A stretch of 64,000 bases of DNA from Nevskia ramosa DSM 11499 (lineage in GTDB: Bacteria; Pseudomonadota; Gammaproteobacteria; Nevskiales; Nevskiaceae). Below the pieces are notes generated by a model. The model made no database searches. It was given only the letters and a program-made list of their open reading frames with translations, and had not been told where the DNA came from. Positions 57,106 through 64,000 of the stretch are shown one piece after another. The stretch spans positions 558,001-622,000 of the forward strand of contig NZ_ATVI01000006.1 of NCBI RefSeq assembly GCF_000420645.1, read 5' to 3'. The position numbers and the translations under genes were made by a program. The stretch's first letter is position 1. The number at the start of each line of letters is the position of its first letter.

Positions 57106-58995
57106 ATGCTGATCAGCTTCAAGAATGTGAACCTGAATCTGGGCAACACCGTGTTGCTCGATCAGGTCAATTTCACCTTGGAGCCGGGTGAGCGGCTGTG
57201 TCTGGTCGGCCGCAACGGCACCGGCAAGTCGACCCTGATGAAGGTGCTGACCGGCGAAGTCGCGATCGATTCCGGCGAACTGGTGCGCAGCCAGGGTCTG
57301 CGCATCACCGAGCTGCCGCAGGACGTGCCGGCCGGTATTGAAGGCTCGGTGTTCGAAGTGGTGGCCGATGGTCTCGGCAAGGCGGGCCGTCTGGTGGCGC
57401 AATACCACCACCTGCTGATCCATGAGCCGGAGAACATGGACAAGCTCGGCAAGGTGCAGACCGCGCTCGAAGCGCTCGATGGCTGGACCATCGACAGCAA
57501 GGTGCAGGCGATGTGCGAGCGCCTGCAACTGCCGCCGGATACCGAGTTCGCGGATCTGTCGGGCGGGTTGAAGCGCCGCGCGCTGCTGGCCCGCGCGCTG
57601 GTTGCCGAGCCGGACATCCTGCTGCTCGATGAACCGACCAACCATCTCGATATCGACTCGATCACCTGGCTGGAGGAATTCCTCGCCACCTGGCCGGGCA
57701 CCCTGCTGTTCATCACCCATGACCGCGCCTTCCTGCGCCGTCTGGCGACCCGCATCATCGAGCTGGATCGCGGCATCCTGCGCAGCTGGCCCGGCACCTA
57801 TGACGAATATCTGGTGCGCAAGGAAGAATCGCTGCGCATCGAGGAACAGAGCAATGCGCTGTTCGACAAGCGTCTGGCCCAGGAAGAAGTCTGGATCCGC
57901 AAGGGCATCAAGGCCCGGCGCGTGCGCGACCAGGGCCGCGTCGAACGCCTGAAGAAACTGCGCAACGAATACGCCGCGCGGCGCGAGCTGTCCGGCGAAG
58001 CCAAGCTGGTGCTTCAGGAAGCGGAGAAGTCCGGCAAGCTGGTGGCCGAGGCGAAGGGCATCAGCTTTTCGCGCGGCGACAGGATCATCGTCAAGAACTT
58101 TTCGACGACGATCATCCGCGGCGACAAGATCGGCATCATCGGCCCGAACGGTGCCGGCAAGACCACCTTGCTGAACCTGCTGCTGGCCAAGCTGGAACCG
58201 GACAGCGGCACGGTGCGCAACGGCTCCAAGCTCGAAGTGGCCTATTTCGACCAGCTGCGCGCGCAGCTTGATGATTCCAAGCCGGTGTTCGAGAACATCG
58301 GCGGCGGCAAGGATTTCGTCACCATCGACGGCAAGCAGCTGCACGTCATGAGCTATCTGCAGCAGTTCCTGTTCACGCCGGATCGCGCGCGTTCGCCGGT
58401 GAAAGCACTCAGCGGCGGTGAGCGTGCGCGTCTGCTGCTGGCGCGGCTGTTCGCCGAACCGTCGAACCTGCTGGTGCTCGATGAACCGACCAACGATCTC
58501 GACGTCGAAACGCTCGACCTGCTCGAAGAGCTGCTGATCGACTATCAGGGCACGGTGCTGATGGTCAGCCATGACCGCGCCTTCCTGAACAACGTCGTCA
58601 CCCGCACTTTCGTCTACGAAGGTGGCGGCCGGATCGGCGAGTACGTGGGCGGCTATGAAGACTGGCTGCGCCAGCGCAAGGACGTGTCGTTCACCGCGGT
58701 GCGCCCAGAGCCGAAGAAGGTCGAGGCCGTGAAGGTGGAAGCACCGAAGCCGGTTGCGGCCGCTGCGGCGCCGGCGCTGAACTCGAAGGAGAAGCGCGAG
58801 CTGGAAAATCTGCCCAAGCAGATCGAGAAACTCGAAACCGAACAGCGAGAACTCGGGCTGAAGCTCAGCGATCCGAAGTTCTTCCAGACCCAGCGCGAAC
58901 AGGCGCTGGCGACCCAGGCACGGCTGGCGATCATCGACCAGGATCTGGTCAAGGCCTATGCGCGCTGGGAGCAACTGGAAGCGCTGCGCGGCTGA
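57106..58995 (+). CDS. uup: ABC-F family ATPase Uup
   Basis: 629 residues with two ATP-binding domains. Walker A motifs are GRNGTGKST (35-43) and GPNGAGKTT; signature motifs are LSGGLKRRALLARAL and LSGGERARLLLARL; Walker B motifs are LLLDEPTNHLD and LVLDEPTNDLD. The C-terminal coiled coil (about 560-629) is the Uup DNA- or RNA-binding region. It has no membrane domain. Uup acts on ribosomes and limits transposon excision in E. coli. E. coli Uup is 635 residues. Confidence 0.95.
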   Translation: MLISFKNVNLNLGNTVLLDQVNFTLEPGERLCLVGRNGTGKSTLMKVLTGEVAIDSGELVRSQGLRITELPQDVPAGIEGSVFEVVADGLGKAGRLVAQYHHLLIHEPENMDKLGKVQTALEALDGWTIDSKVQAMCERLQLPPDTEFADLSGGLKRRALLARALVAEPDILLLDEPTNHLDIDSITWLEEFLATWPGTLLFITHDRAFLRRLATRIIELDRGILRSWPGTYDEYLVRKEESLRIEEQSNALFDKRLAQEEVWIRKGIKARRVRDQGRVERLKKLRNEYAARRELSGEAKLVLQEAEKSGKLVAEAKGISFSRGDRIIVKNFSTTIIRGDKIGIIGPNGAGKTTLLNLLLAKLEPDSGTVRNGSKLEVAYFDQLRAQLDDSKPVFENIGGGKDFVTIDGKQLHVMSYLQQFLFTPDRARSPVKALSGGERARLLLARLFAEPSNLLVLDEPTNDLDVETLDLLEELLIDYQGTVLMVSHDRAFLNNVVTRTFVYEGGGRIGEYVGGYEDWLRQRKDVSFTAVRPEPKKVEAVKVEAPKPVAAAAAPALNSKEKRELENLPKQIEKLETEQRELGLKLSDPKFFQTQREQALATQARLAIIDQDLVKAYARWEQLEALRG

Positions 58996-59096
58996 TCCCG
59001 AACACTGAGCGGGACATGAACGCGGGACGATAAGGCATAGCGGGCGCGGGTACTGCGCGGCACTCTGGAGTTCGTCAAAAGCTCCGGAGCATCCCG

Positions 59097-59480
59097 ATGA
59101 AACTGTTCAACCGCTTTGCCGCTGCCGCCCTGCTGCTCGCCACCGGCGTCGCCCACGCGGGCTCGATCAGCCCGTACACCGCCGAGGCCTGCAACGCGGC
59201 GCTCGCCGCCGGCACGCCGGTGGTGCTCGAAGTGCATGCCGACTGGTGCCCGACCTGCCGCGCCCAGGCGCCGATCGTGCAAGCGCTGGTCAAGGACCCG
59301 AAGTACGAGAAGTTCACGGTGCTGGTCGTCGACTACGACAAGCAGAAGGACGTGCGCAAGCAGTTCAATGTCGCCAAGCAGAGCACCCTGGTGGTGTTCA
59401 ACGGCGGCAAGGAAGTGAGCCGCTCGACCGGTGTCACCGCGCCGGCAGCGATCGCCGCCGAGTTCGACAAGGCCCTGTAG
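59097..59480 (+). CDS. Exported thioredoxin-fold protein
   Basis: 127 residues with a signal peptide ending VAHA|G. The active site is W50-C51-PT-C54, followed by the thioredoxin beta strands (KFTVLVVDYDKQKDVRKQF) and a cis-proline replaced context, KQSTLVVFNGGKE. GGAG precedes the ATG. A CcdA-like gene lies 38 bp downstream, so this is probably the periplasmic partner reduced by it. Confidence 0.9.
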   Translation: MKLFNRFAAAALLLATGVAHAGSISPYTAEACNAALAAGTPVVLEVHADWCPTCRAQAPIVQALVKDPKYEKFTVLVVDYDKQKDVRKQFNVAKQSTLVVFNGGKEVSRSTGVTAPAAIAAEFDKAL

Positions 59481-59518
59481 GCACAGCCCCCGTCGCCGCC
59501 TGATCGAAGGCAGAGCCG

Positions 59519-60241
59519 ATGAATCTTGCGACCCTGCCACTGGCGGCACTGTCCGGCCTGCTGTCGACGCTGTCGCCTTGCGTGCTGCCGCTGCTGCCGA
59601 TCGTGATCTCGACGGCCGCCGCCGCACATCGTTACGGCGCACTGGCGCTCGGCGTCGGTCTGACCTTGTCGTTCACCGTGCTCGGCCTGTTCGTGGCCAC
59701 GGTCGGCGTATCGCTGGGACTGACTGAAGACGTGTTCCGGCTGGTCGCCGGCATCCTGCTGATCGGCTTTGCGGCGCTGCTTCTGATTCCGCCGCTGCAG
59801 GCCGCCTTCATGCGGCTGGCCAGCGGGCTCGCCAACCGCGGCGGGCAGATGTCGGCGAAAGTCGATGGCAGCGGCTGGCATGGCCAGTTCGTCGTCGGGC
59901 TGATCCTCGGCATGGTCTGGACCCCTTGCGTCGGGCCCACGCTCGGCGCCGCAGCAACCCTGGCCAGTGCCGGCCAGAACCTGTCGACGGCGGCACTGGT
60001 CATGCTGGTATTCGGGCTCGGTGCGGCGCTGCCGCTGATCGTCATCGGCAGTCTGTCGCGGCAGGCACTGATGCGCGTCCGCGGGCGCCTGCAGAGTGCG
60101 GCGCGCGGCGGCAAGCAGGTGCTCGGCGTGCTGTTCCTGCTGGTCGGTCTGGGCATTGTCAGCGGCTACGACCACATGCTCGAGGCCTGGCTGGTCGACC
60201 ATTCGCCGGCCTGGCTGACGGCACTGACCACGCGTTACTGA
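59519..60241 (+). CDS. CcdA/DsbD-transmembrane-type thiol electron transporter
   Basis: 240 residues with six membrane helices. Two cysteines in the expected helix positions, C21 (LSPCVLPLLP) and C137 (VWTPCVGPT), carry electrons from cytoplasmic thioredoxin across the membrane. It lacks the soluble domains of DsbD, and the neighbouring thioredoxin-like gene supplies one. The pair may reduce apocytochrome CxxCH sites, which are numerous in this window. Confidence 0.92.
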   Translation: MNLATLPLAALSGLLSTLSPCVLPLLPIVISTAAAAHRYGALALGVGLTLSFTVLGLFVATVGVSLGLTEDVFRLVAGILLIGFAALLLIPPLQAAFMRLASGLANRGGQMSAKVDGSGWHGQFVVGLILGMVWTPCVGPTLGAAATLASAGQNLSTAALVMLVFGLGAALPLIVIGSLSRQALMRVRGRLQSAARGGKQVLGVLFLLVGLGIVSGYDHMLEAWLVDHSPAWLTALTTRY

Positions 60242-60317
60242 GGAGATCGGCGACGGAATCCGGCCGGCATCTGTTGTAGGCTCTGGGCGTTCCCGGATGT
60301 CCAACTCGAGGTTCCTG

Positions 60318-60875
60318 ATGACTTCACGCATCGCCCCGGTTTCCAGCATCGCCGCAATGGTCGCGGTGTTTGCAGCGCTCGCGTGCCTGCCGGCTCGGGC
60401 CGAGCAGTTCCAGCCCTCGGGCGAAGTGCGTGGCTATCCGTCCGGCGTGATCGTCAGTGGTGCCCTCGGCAAATCCTTCAGCGACAATTGGTACGGCTCG
60501 CTGCACGGCGCCTACAACTTTGTCGATCGTGGCAACAACGGCAAGTTCGACAACGAGGAAGGCGGTGGCTTCGGCATCGGCGGCACCGTCGACAAATACT
60601 TCGAACCGCGCCAGAACGGCTGGTTTCTCGGCGCCCGCGCCGAGCTGTTCTTCCTCAATATCGACTACCGCGATCCCGGCGTCCGCGGCTCCAGCGACAT
60701 CACCGTGTTCCAGCCCACCGCTCGCGCCGGCTACGGCTGGACCTTCGGCGACGGCCATTACGGCCTGACGGCGGCGCTGAGCCTCGGTGCCGAGATCAAT
60801 GTCGCGACCGACGGCGCCGACGTCGGCGAAGGCGCGATCGTGCTCGGCGGCCTCGCCTTCACTTTCAAGCCCTGA
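60318..60875 (+). CDS. Small outer-membrane beta-barrel protein
   Basis: 185 residues from the ATG with GAGG 9 bases upstream. A signal peptide ends ARAEQ. The body has about eight alternating strands with aromatic girdles (FSDNWYGSLHGAYNF, GYGWTFGDGHYGL) and ends in Phe (LAFTFKP), resembling the OmpA/OmpX-size barrels. The specific family is not recognised. It ends directly before the TonB-like gene. Confidence 0.82.
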   Translation: MTSRIAPVSSIAAMVAVFAALACLPARAEQFQPSGEVRGYPSGVIVSGALGKSFSDNWYGSLHGAYNFVDRGNNGKFDNEEGGGFGIGGTVDKYFEPRQNGWFLGARAELFFLNIDYRDPGVRGSSDITVFQPTARAGYGWTFGDGHYGLTAALSLGAEINVATDGADVGEGAIVLGGLAFTFKP

Positions 60876-61538
60876 TTGGCGAGCATCGAGCACTCACCGA
60901 ATCGCCTGAACGTTTTGCGTCTCGCCAAGAACATTGATACGCAACCTCGCCGCTGGGCAGCGGCGGGTTCGCTGCTGCTGCACGCCTTGCTGGTGCTGCT
61001 GGCGATCACCACCCTGCGCTCGACCCAGCGCGGCTCGCCGGCCACCAATCTGCCGAAGGCGATCCAGATCACCCTGGCACCGCCGGCGCCACCTGCGCCG
61101 CCGGTGGTGAAGCCGCCTCCGCCGACGCCGATTCCGCCGCCGAAGGAAATACCGAAGCCGGAGCCGACCCCGACGCCGGTCCCGGTGCCCAAGCCGATCC
61201 CGAAGCCGCAGCCATCCCCGGCCAAGCCGGCCGGCGCCTCGACACAGACGCCGACCAAGGCGCCACCGGTGGTGCCGGAAGAAACGCCGGAGGAGTCGAT
61301 GGTCGGCCGTTTCCACGACAACTGGCTGGAGCCGCCGCGGGCGCCGCGGAACTTCGTGTGCCGGATCAGGATCGATTACACGGTGGGTGGGCGGATCTCC
61401 GAAGTCACCTTCCTGCAAAGCTGCGGCAACTACGAACTCGACGACTCCGTTCGCCGGGCCATCTACAAATCCCAGCCGCTGCCGCTGCTCGCAGCCAAGA
61501 CAGCGGCCGGTTCGATCGAGGTCGAGTTCTCGCCGTGA
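60876..61538 (+). CDS. TonB/TolA-type periplasm-spanning protein
   Basis: 220 residues from a TTG that begins immediately after the previous stop. One membrane helix (about 29-48) is followed by a long Pro-rich rod (about 62-145) with Pro/Lys/Glu/Thr repeats. The C-terminal domain (about 150-220) has FVCRIRIDYTVGGRISEVTF, SCGNYELDDSVRRAIYKS and PLPLL, which resemble the TolA C-terminal fold more than canonical TonB. No ExbB/ExbD or TolQ/R lies nearby. Its stop overlaps the SUMF1 GTG. Confidence 0.83.
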   Translation: MASIEHSPNRLNVLRLAKNIDTQPRRWAAAGSLLLHALLVLLAITTLRSTQRGSPATNLPKAIQITLAPPAPPAPPVVKPPPPTPIPPPKEIPKPEPTPTPVPVPKPIPKPQPSPAKPAGASTQTPTKAPPVVPEETPEESMVGRFHDNWLEPPRAPRNFVCRIRIDYTVGGRISEVTFLQSCGNYELDDSVRRAIYKSQPLPLLAAKTAAGSIEVEFSP

Positions 61539-62566
61539 TTTGCCATCCGTTGTCCGCCACTGCCTGCGCCCTGCTGCTGGCAGGCACCTTGTCCGCCCCG
61601 CTATCGGCACTGGCCGCCGCGAAGCCGAAAGCGGCTGCCGCAGCAGCGCCGGCCAGCGATACGCCGGCCGCCGTCTCCCGCGATCCGGCCTGCACGACCA
61701 CGCGCAGCCGATCGGCAGACGGCCGCATCGGCTACTTCCGCCACTGCCCGGACAGCCCGGACATGGTGTCGTTCCGCGGCGGCAGCTACCGGATGGGCGA
61801 TGGTGTCGGCAATGGCCAGGGCTTCGAGCATCCAGCGCATGAAGTCACCATCAAACCGTTCGCCATCGGCCGCTATGAAGTGACCCGCGGCGAATACCAG
61901 GCCTGCGTCGACGCCGGCGGCTGCACGGCGCCGATGACGCCACCGGAAGCCCCCGAAGCCGGTGCCCGTCATCCGGTGAACAGCATCACCTGGCACCAGG
62001 CCAAGGCCTATGTCGCCTGGCTGGCGCAGCGCAGCGGCCGCCCGTATCGCCTGCCGACCGAGGCCGAATGGGAGTACGCGGCGCGAGCCGGCAGCGAGGC
62101 GCACTACACCTGGGCGCTGTCGCAGATGGAAGCGGTGACTTGCATGCACGCCAACGCTCTCGATCTTTCGGCCGCCGCTCGGCATCCCGAGCTGACCTGG
62201 TCTATTCCCTGCGATGACGGCTTCCCCGAGACCGCACCTGTCGGCAGCTTTCCGCCGAACCGCTGGGGCGTGCACGACATGATCGGCAATGTCTGGGAGT
62301 GGGTCGAGGATTGCTGGCATCCGGACTACACCGGCGCGCCCACCGATGGCCGCGCCTGGCTGGACAGCGGCGAAGGCGCGAACTGCAAGAAGCGGGTCAA
62401 CCGCGGCGGCGGCTGGGGCAACGGTGCTTCGGCGCTGCGCCTGTCCAGCCGCGACGCCGATCCTGCCGGCAATCACAGCAGCGGCCTCGGCTTCCGGGTG
62501 GCAGTGAGCGTTGCCGCACCACCGCCGGCCGCGGCGCCAGCCCCAGCTCCGGTGCCGGCACCATGA
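61535..62566 (+). CDS. Exported SUMF1/FGE-sulfatase-domain protein
   Basis: 343 residues from GTG, overlapping the previous stop (GTGA). A signal peptide (LLLAGTLSAPLSALAA) precedes an Ala-rich linker and the formylglycine-generating-enzyme-like domain: MVSFRGGSYRMGDG, RYEVTRGEYQACVDAGGC, YRLPTEAEWEYAARAG, GVHDMIGNVWEWVEDC and RVNRGGGWGN. The two active-site cysteines of true FGE, expected just before the final GFR, are absent (RLSSRDADPAGNHSSGLGFR). It therefore probably does not oxidise Cys. Other cysteines may form disulfides. Confidence 0.87.
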   Translation: MICHPLSATACALLLAGTLSAPLSALAAAKPKAAAAAAPASDTPAAVSRDPACTTTRSRSADGRIGYFRHCPDSPDMVSFRGGSYRMGDGVGNGQGFEHPAHEVTIKPFAIGRYEVTRGEYQACVDAGGCTAPMTPPEAPEAGARHPVNSITWHQAKAYVAWLAQRSGRPYRLPTEAEWEYAARAGSEAHYTWALSQMEAVTCMHANALDLSAAARHPELTWSIPCDDGFPETAPVGSFPPNRWGVHDMIGNVWEWVEDCWHPDYTGAPTDGRAWLDSGEGANCKKRVNRGGGWGNGASALRLSSRDADPAGNHSSGLGFRVAVSVAAPPPAAAPAPAPVPAP

Positions 62567-63585
62567 ACGCCAGCCGCCATCTCGCCGTCGTACTGCTGTT
62601 GGCGCCGCTGGCGCTGTCGGCCTCACCACCCGGACCGCTGGTGCTGGAACGGCCGTTCGAATTCCAGTTGGTGCTGAACGGCACCCAGAGCTGGAAAAGC
62701 GGCGTGCAGGCCACCGAAGCCACGACCAAACAGACCTACACGGTCAGCACCCGGCTGCGCTCGAACGGCTTTCTGTACAGCGACAACCTGCTCGATACCG
62801 ACAACGCGGCGCGGATGGAAATCAAGCCGATGTACTACGCGCGCCAGGGCCTGGAGCGCCTGCGGGCCAGCAACGGCGGCAAGCTGCCGACCACGCCGGA
62901 CGACGCCAACACGATCTTCGAGCGCTATCGCCAGAAGGGCAATCACTGCCGGGACAACCTGGAGTGCAACCAGCAGGCGGCCGAACAGATCGCCGCGATC
63001 AACGCCATGCAGGACAACAGCCGCGAAGATCTGGAAGCCTTCCTGAACTCGCACGGCAGCGGCCCGGAAGCGCGCTTCCTGTACTTCTTCGGCTACGCCG
63101 GCTGCCCGGTGAAGCTCAGCATCCAGTACGCGCTGGAAATCACCGGCACCCGCGCCTATGACAAGAAAAAGGAGAAACCGCTGCCGTTCAAGCTGATCCG
63201 CACGGCGGATTCGCCCGGCAACGAGGAAGATCAGAAAACGCTGTGCGAGAAGTACGTAGCCACCGTCGACGTCAAGACCGGCACCATCTTCGTCGAGAAC
63301 CTGTTCGTCCCGGCGCCGCCCGGAACCAGCAAGCGGACGATCAACACCTCGACCGAAACCGTCGACGAAAAGATCGGCCTGCCGCCGCCGTTCGAAGCGC
63401 TGAACTGGACCAGCGCCAAGATGCGTCAGACCACCGAAAGCGGCGAAGAAAAGGTGAGCCTGCCGCTGACCGCCGCGCTCGATGGCGACAACAGCGTGCA
63501 GGGCACCTTCACCGGCAAGCTCGATATCTCGTTCCGCTGGAGCTTCAAGCCGCCGGCCGGCAAGGCCGTCCCCGCCAAACCCTGA
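62563..63585 (+). CDS. Secreted protein of unknown function
   Basis: 340 residues overlapping the SUMF1 stop by 4 bp (ATGA). A signal peptide (HLAVVLLLAPLALSA) is followed by a mature part with several cysteines (HCRDNLECN near 127-135; YAGCPVKLS near 184). The central segment is helical (about 85-165); the C-terminal third looks beta-rich (LDGDNSVQGTFTGKLDISFRWSF). No family is recognised. Coupling to the SUMF1 and TonB-like genes implies a shared envelope function. Confidence 0.8.
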   Translation: MNASRHLAVVLLLAPLALSASPPGPLVLERPFEFQLVLNGTQSWKSGVQATEATTKQTYTVSTRLRSNGFLYSDNLLDTDNAARMEIKPMYYARQGLERLRASNGGKLPTTPDDANTIFERYRQKGNHCRDNLECNQQAAEQIAAINAMQDNSREDLEAFLNSHGSGPEARFLYFFGYAGCPVKLSIQYALEITGTRAYDKKKEKPLPFKLIRTADSPGNEEDQKTLCEKYVATVDVKTGTIFVENLFVPAPPGTSKRTINTSTETVDEKIGLPPPFEALNWTSAKMRQTTESGEEKVSLPLTAALDGDNSVQGTFTGKLDISFRWSFKPPAGKAVPAKP

Positions 63586-63594
63586 AGTCTGGCC

Positions 63595-64000
63595 TCAACC
63601 GCTTTTCGCGAACACCCTCTTCAAAAGCTCGGTACTGCGCGCCGCAGGGTTTTCGCGGATAGCCTTTTCCTCGTCGGCCACTCTCAGGAACAGGCTGTTC
63701 AAGGCGCGATCGGTGACCCAGCTATCGAAGTCCGGCGCGCCCAGCGTGGTCGCCAAGGGACCGGCACTGGCCAGCACCGCCTTGTACTGCTGGGCGAGCC
63801 CGGCCTTGGCAGTGATGCCGGCGACGATCGGCCGGAACTTCGCCTGCAGGCTGGTGCTGGTGGCCTGACGGAAGAAGCTCGTCGCTGCATCCGGCGGGCC
63901 ATCGAGAATCGCCCGCACGTCCTTCAGGCTCAATTGCCGGATGGCACCGGAAAACACTTCGGCGGCGACCGGTACCGCCGCTTCCGCCGCGCGGTTCATC
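63595..64000 (-). CDS. DUF4197 protein, C-terminal part (cut by window edge)
   Basis: About 135 C-terminal residues are visible, continuing past base 64000. The pattern MNRAAEAAVPVAAEVFSGAI, DVRAILDGPPDAATSFFR and PDFDSWVTDRALNSLFL is DUF4197. These proteins are typically about 220-240 residues with a signal peptide, so the Met near 63999 is internal. Function unknown. It converges on the secreted-protein gene with a 9-bp gap. Confidence 0.88.
   Translation of the reverse strand, partial: MNRAAEAAVPVAAEVFSGAIRQLSLKDVRAILDGPPDAATSFFRQATSTSLQAKFRPIVAGITAKAGLAQQYKAVLASAGPLATTLGAPDFDSWVTDRALNSLFLRVADEEKAIRENPAARSTELLKRVFAKSG

Overview
The window is chromosomal DNA from a high-GC gammaproteobacterium. 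The arrangement pilMNOPQ-aroK-aroB followed by gltB/gltD, type B L31, a gltA citrate synthase, msrPQ, an XanB2-type chorismatase and a Marinobacter-type fatty acyl reductase point to the Nevskiales/Solimonadaceae-Xanthomonadales neighbourhood. That placement is inferred from gene content and not from a marker-gene tree. I see no rRNA, tRNA, CRISPR array, prophage or integrative element. The only transposase is a REP-associated tyrosine transposase (RAYT).

Layout. 0-6 kb (minus strand): gltB, a small secreted protein and gltD, with gltD running off the left edge. 6-7 kb: a RAYT gene whose downstream AT-rich motif pair lies in the gltB promoter region. 6.7-14.8 kb (minus): pilM-N-O-P-Q, aroK, aroB, dgt. 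15.1-18.2 kb (plus): PBP1A and a coupled unknown gene, closed by a bidirectional terminator shared with gltA (18.3-19.6 kb, minus). 19.9-24.8 kb (minus): msrP-msrQ-rph-rdgB-hemW-CPXCG protein-rpmE2. 24.9-28.6 kb (plus): sufE, then qmcA-nfeD-hlyIII-ppk2. 28.6-33 kb: MscS channel, a divergent SDR/LysR pair, an atypical SDR and a hotdog thioesterase.

33-45 kb is the most distinctive part. A secreted PQQ sugar dehydrogenase fused to Ig-like repeats and a diheme cytochrome domain is followed by small HhH and HIT genes. Then comes a tight four-gene operon encoding a large RoxA-like diheme protein, a diheme lipoprotein, a monoheme protein with a calcium-binding-like loop, and a polytopic membrane protein. 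The monoheme gene reads through a REP-type repeat that supplies its N-terminus. After this come a two-domain fatty acyl-CoA reductase and an RDD membrane gene of unusual composition, bracketed by inverted copies of a second REP family.

45.5-64 kb is mostly housekeeping: a PHB-depolymerase-like esterase, DAHP synthase, a DUF3187 outer-membrane protein, NRDE, EcsC, a RimK-like ATP-grasp/GNAT pair, pirin, chorismatase-fmt-rsmB, the ABC-F protein Uup and a thioredoxin/CcdA-like pair. It ends with a coupled outer-membrane/TonB-like/SUMF1/unknown secreted block and a truncated DUF4197 gene at the right edge.

Themes: envelope redox chemistry (many c-type hemes, MsrPQ, Trx-CcdA), type IV pilus assembly, chorismate supply and use (aroK, aroB, DAHP synthase, chorismatase), and lipid or storage metabolism (acyl reductase, esterase, PPK2). 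Nearly every gene is packed with 4-bp stop/start overlaps.
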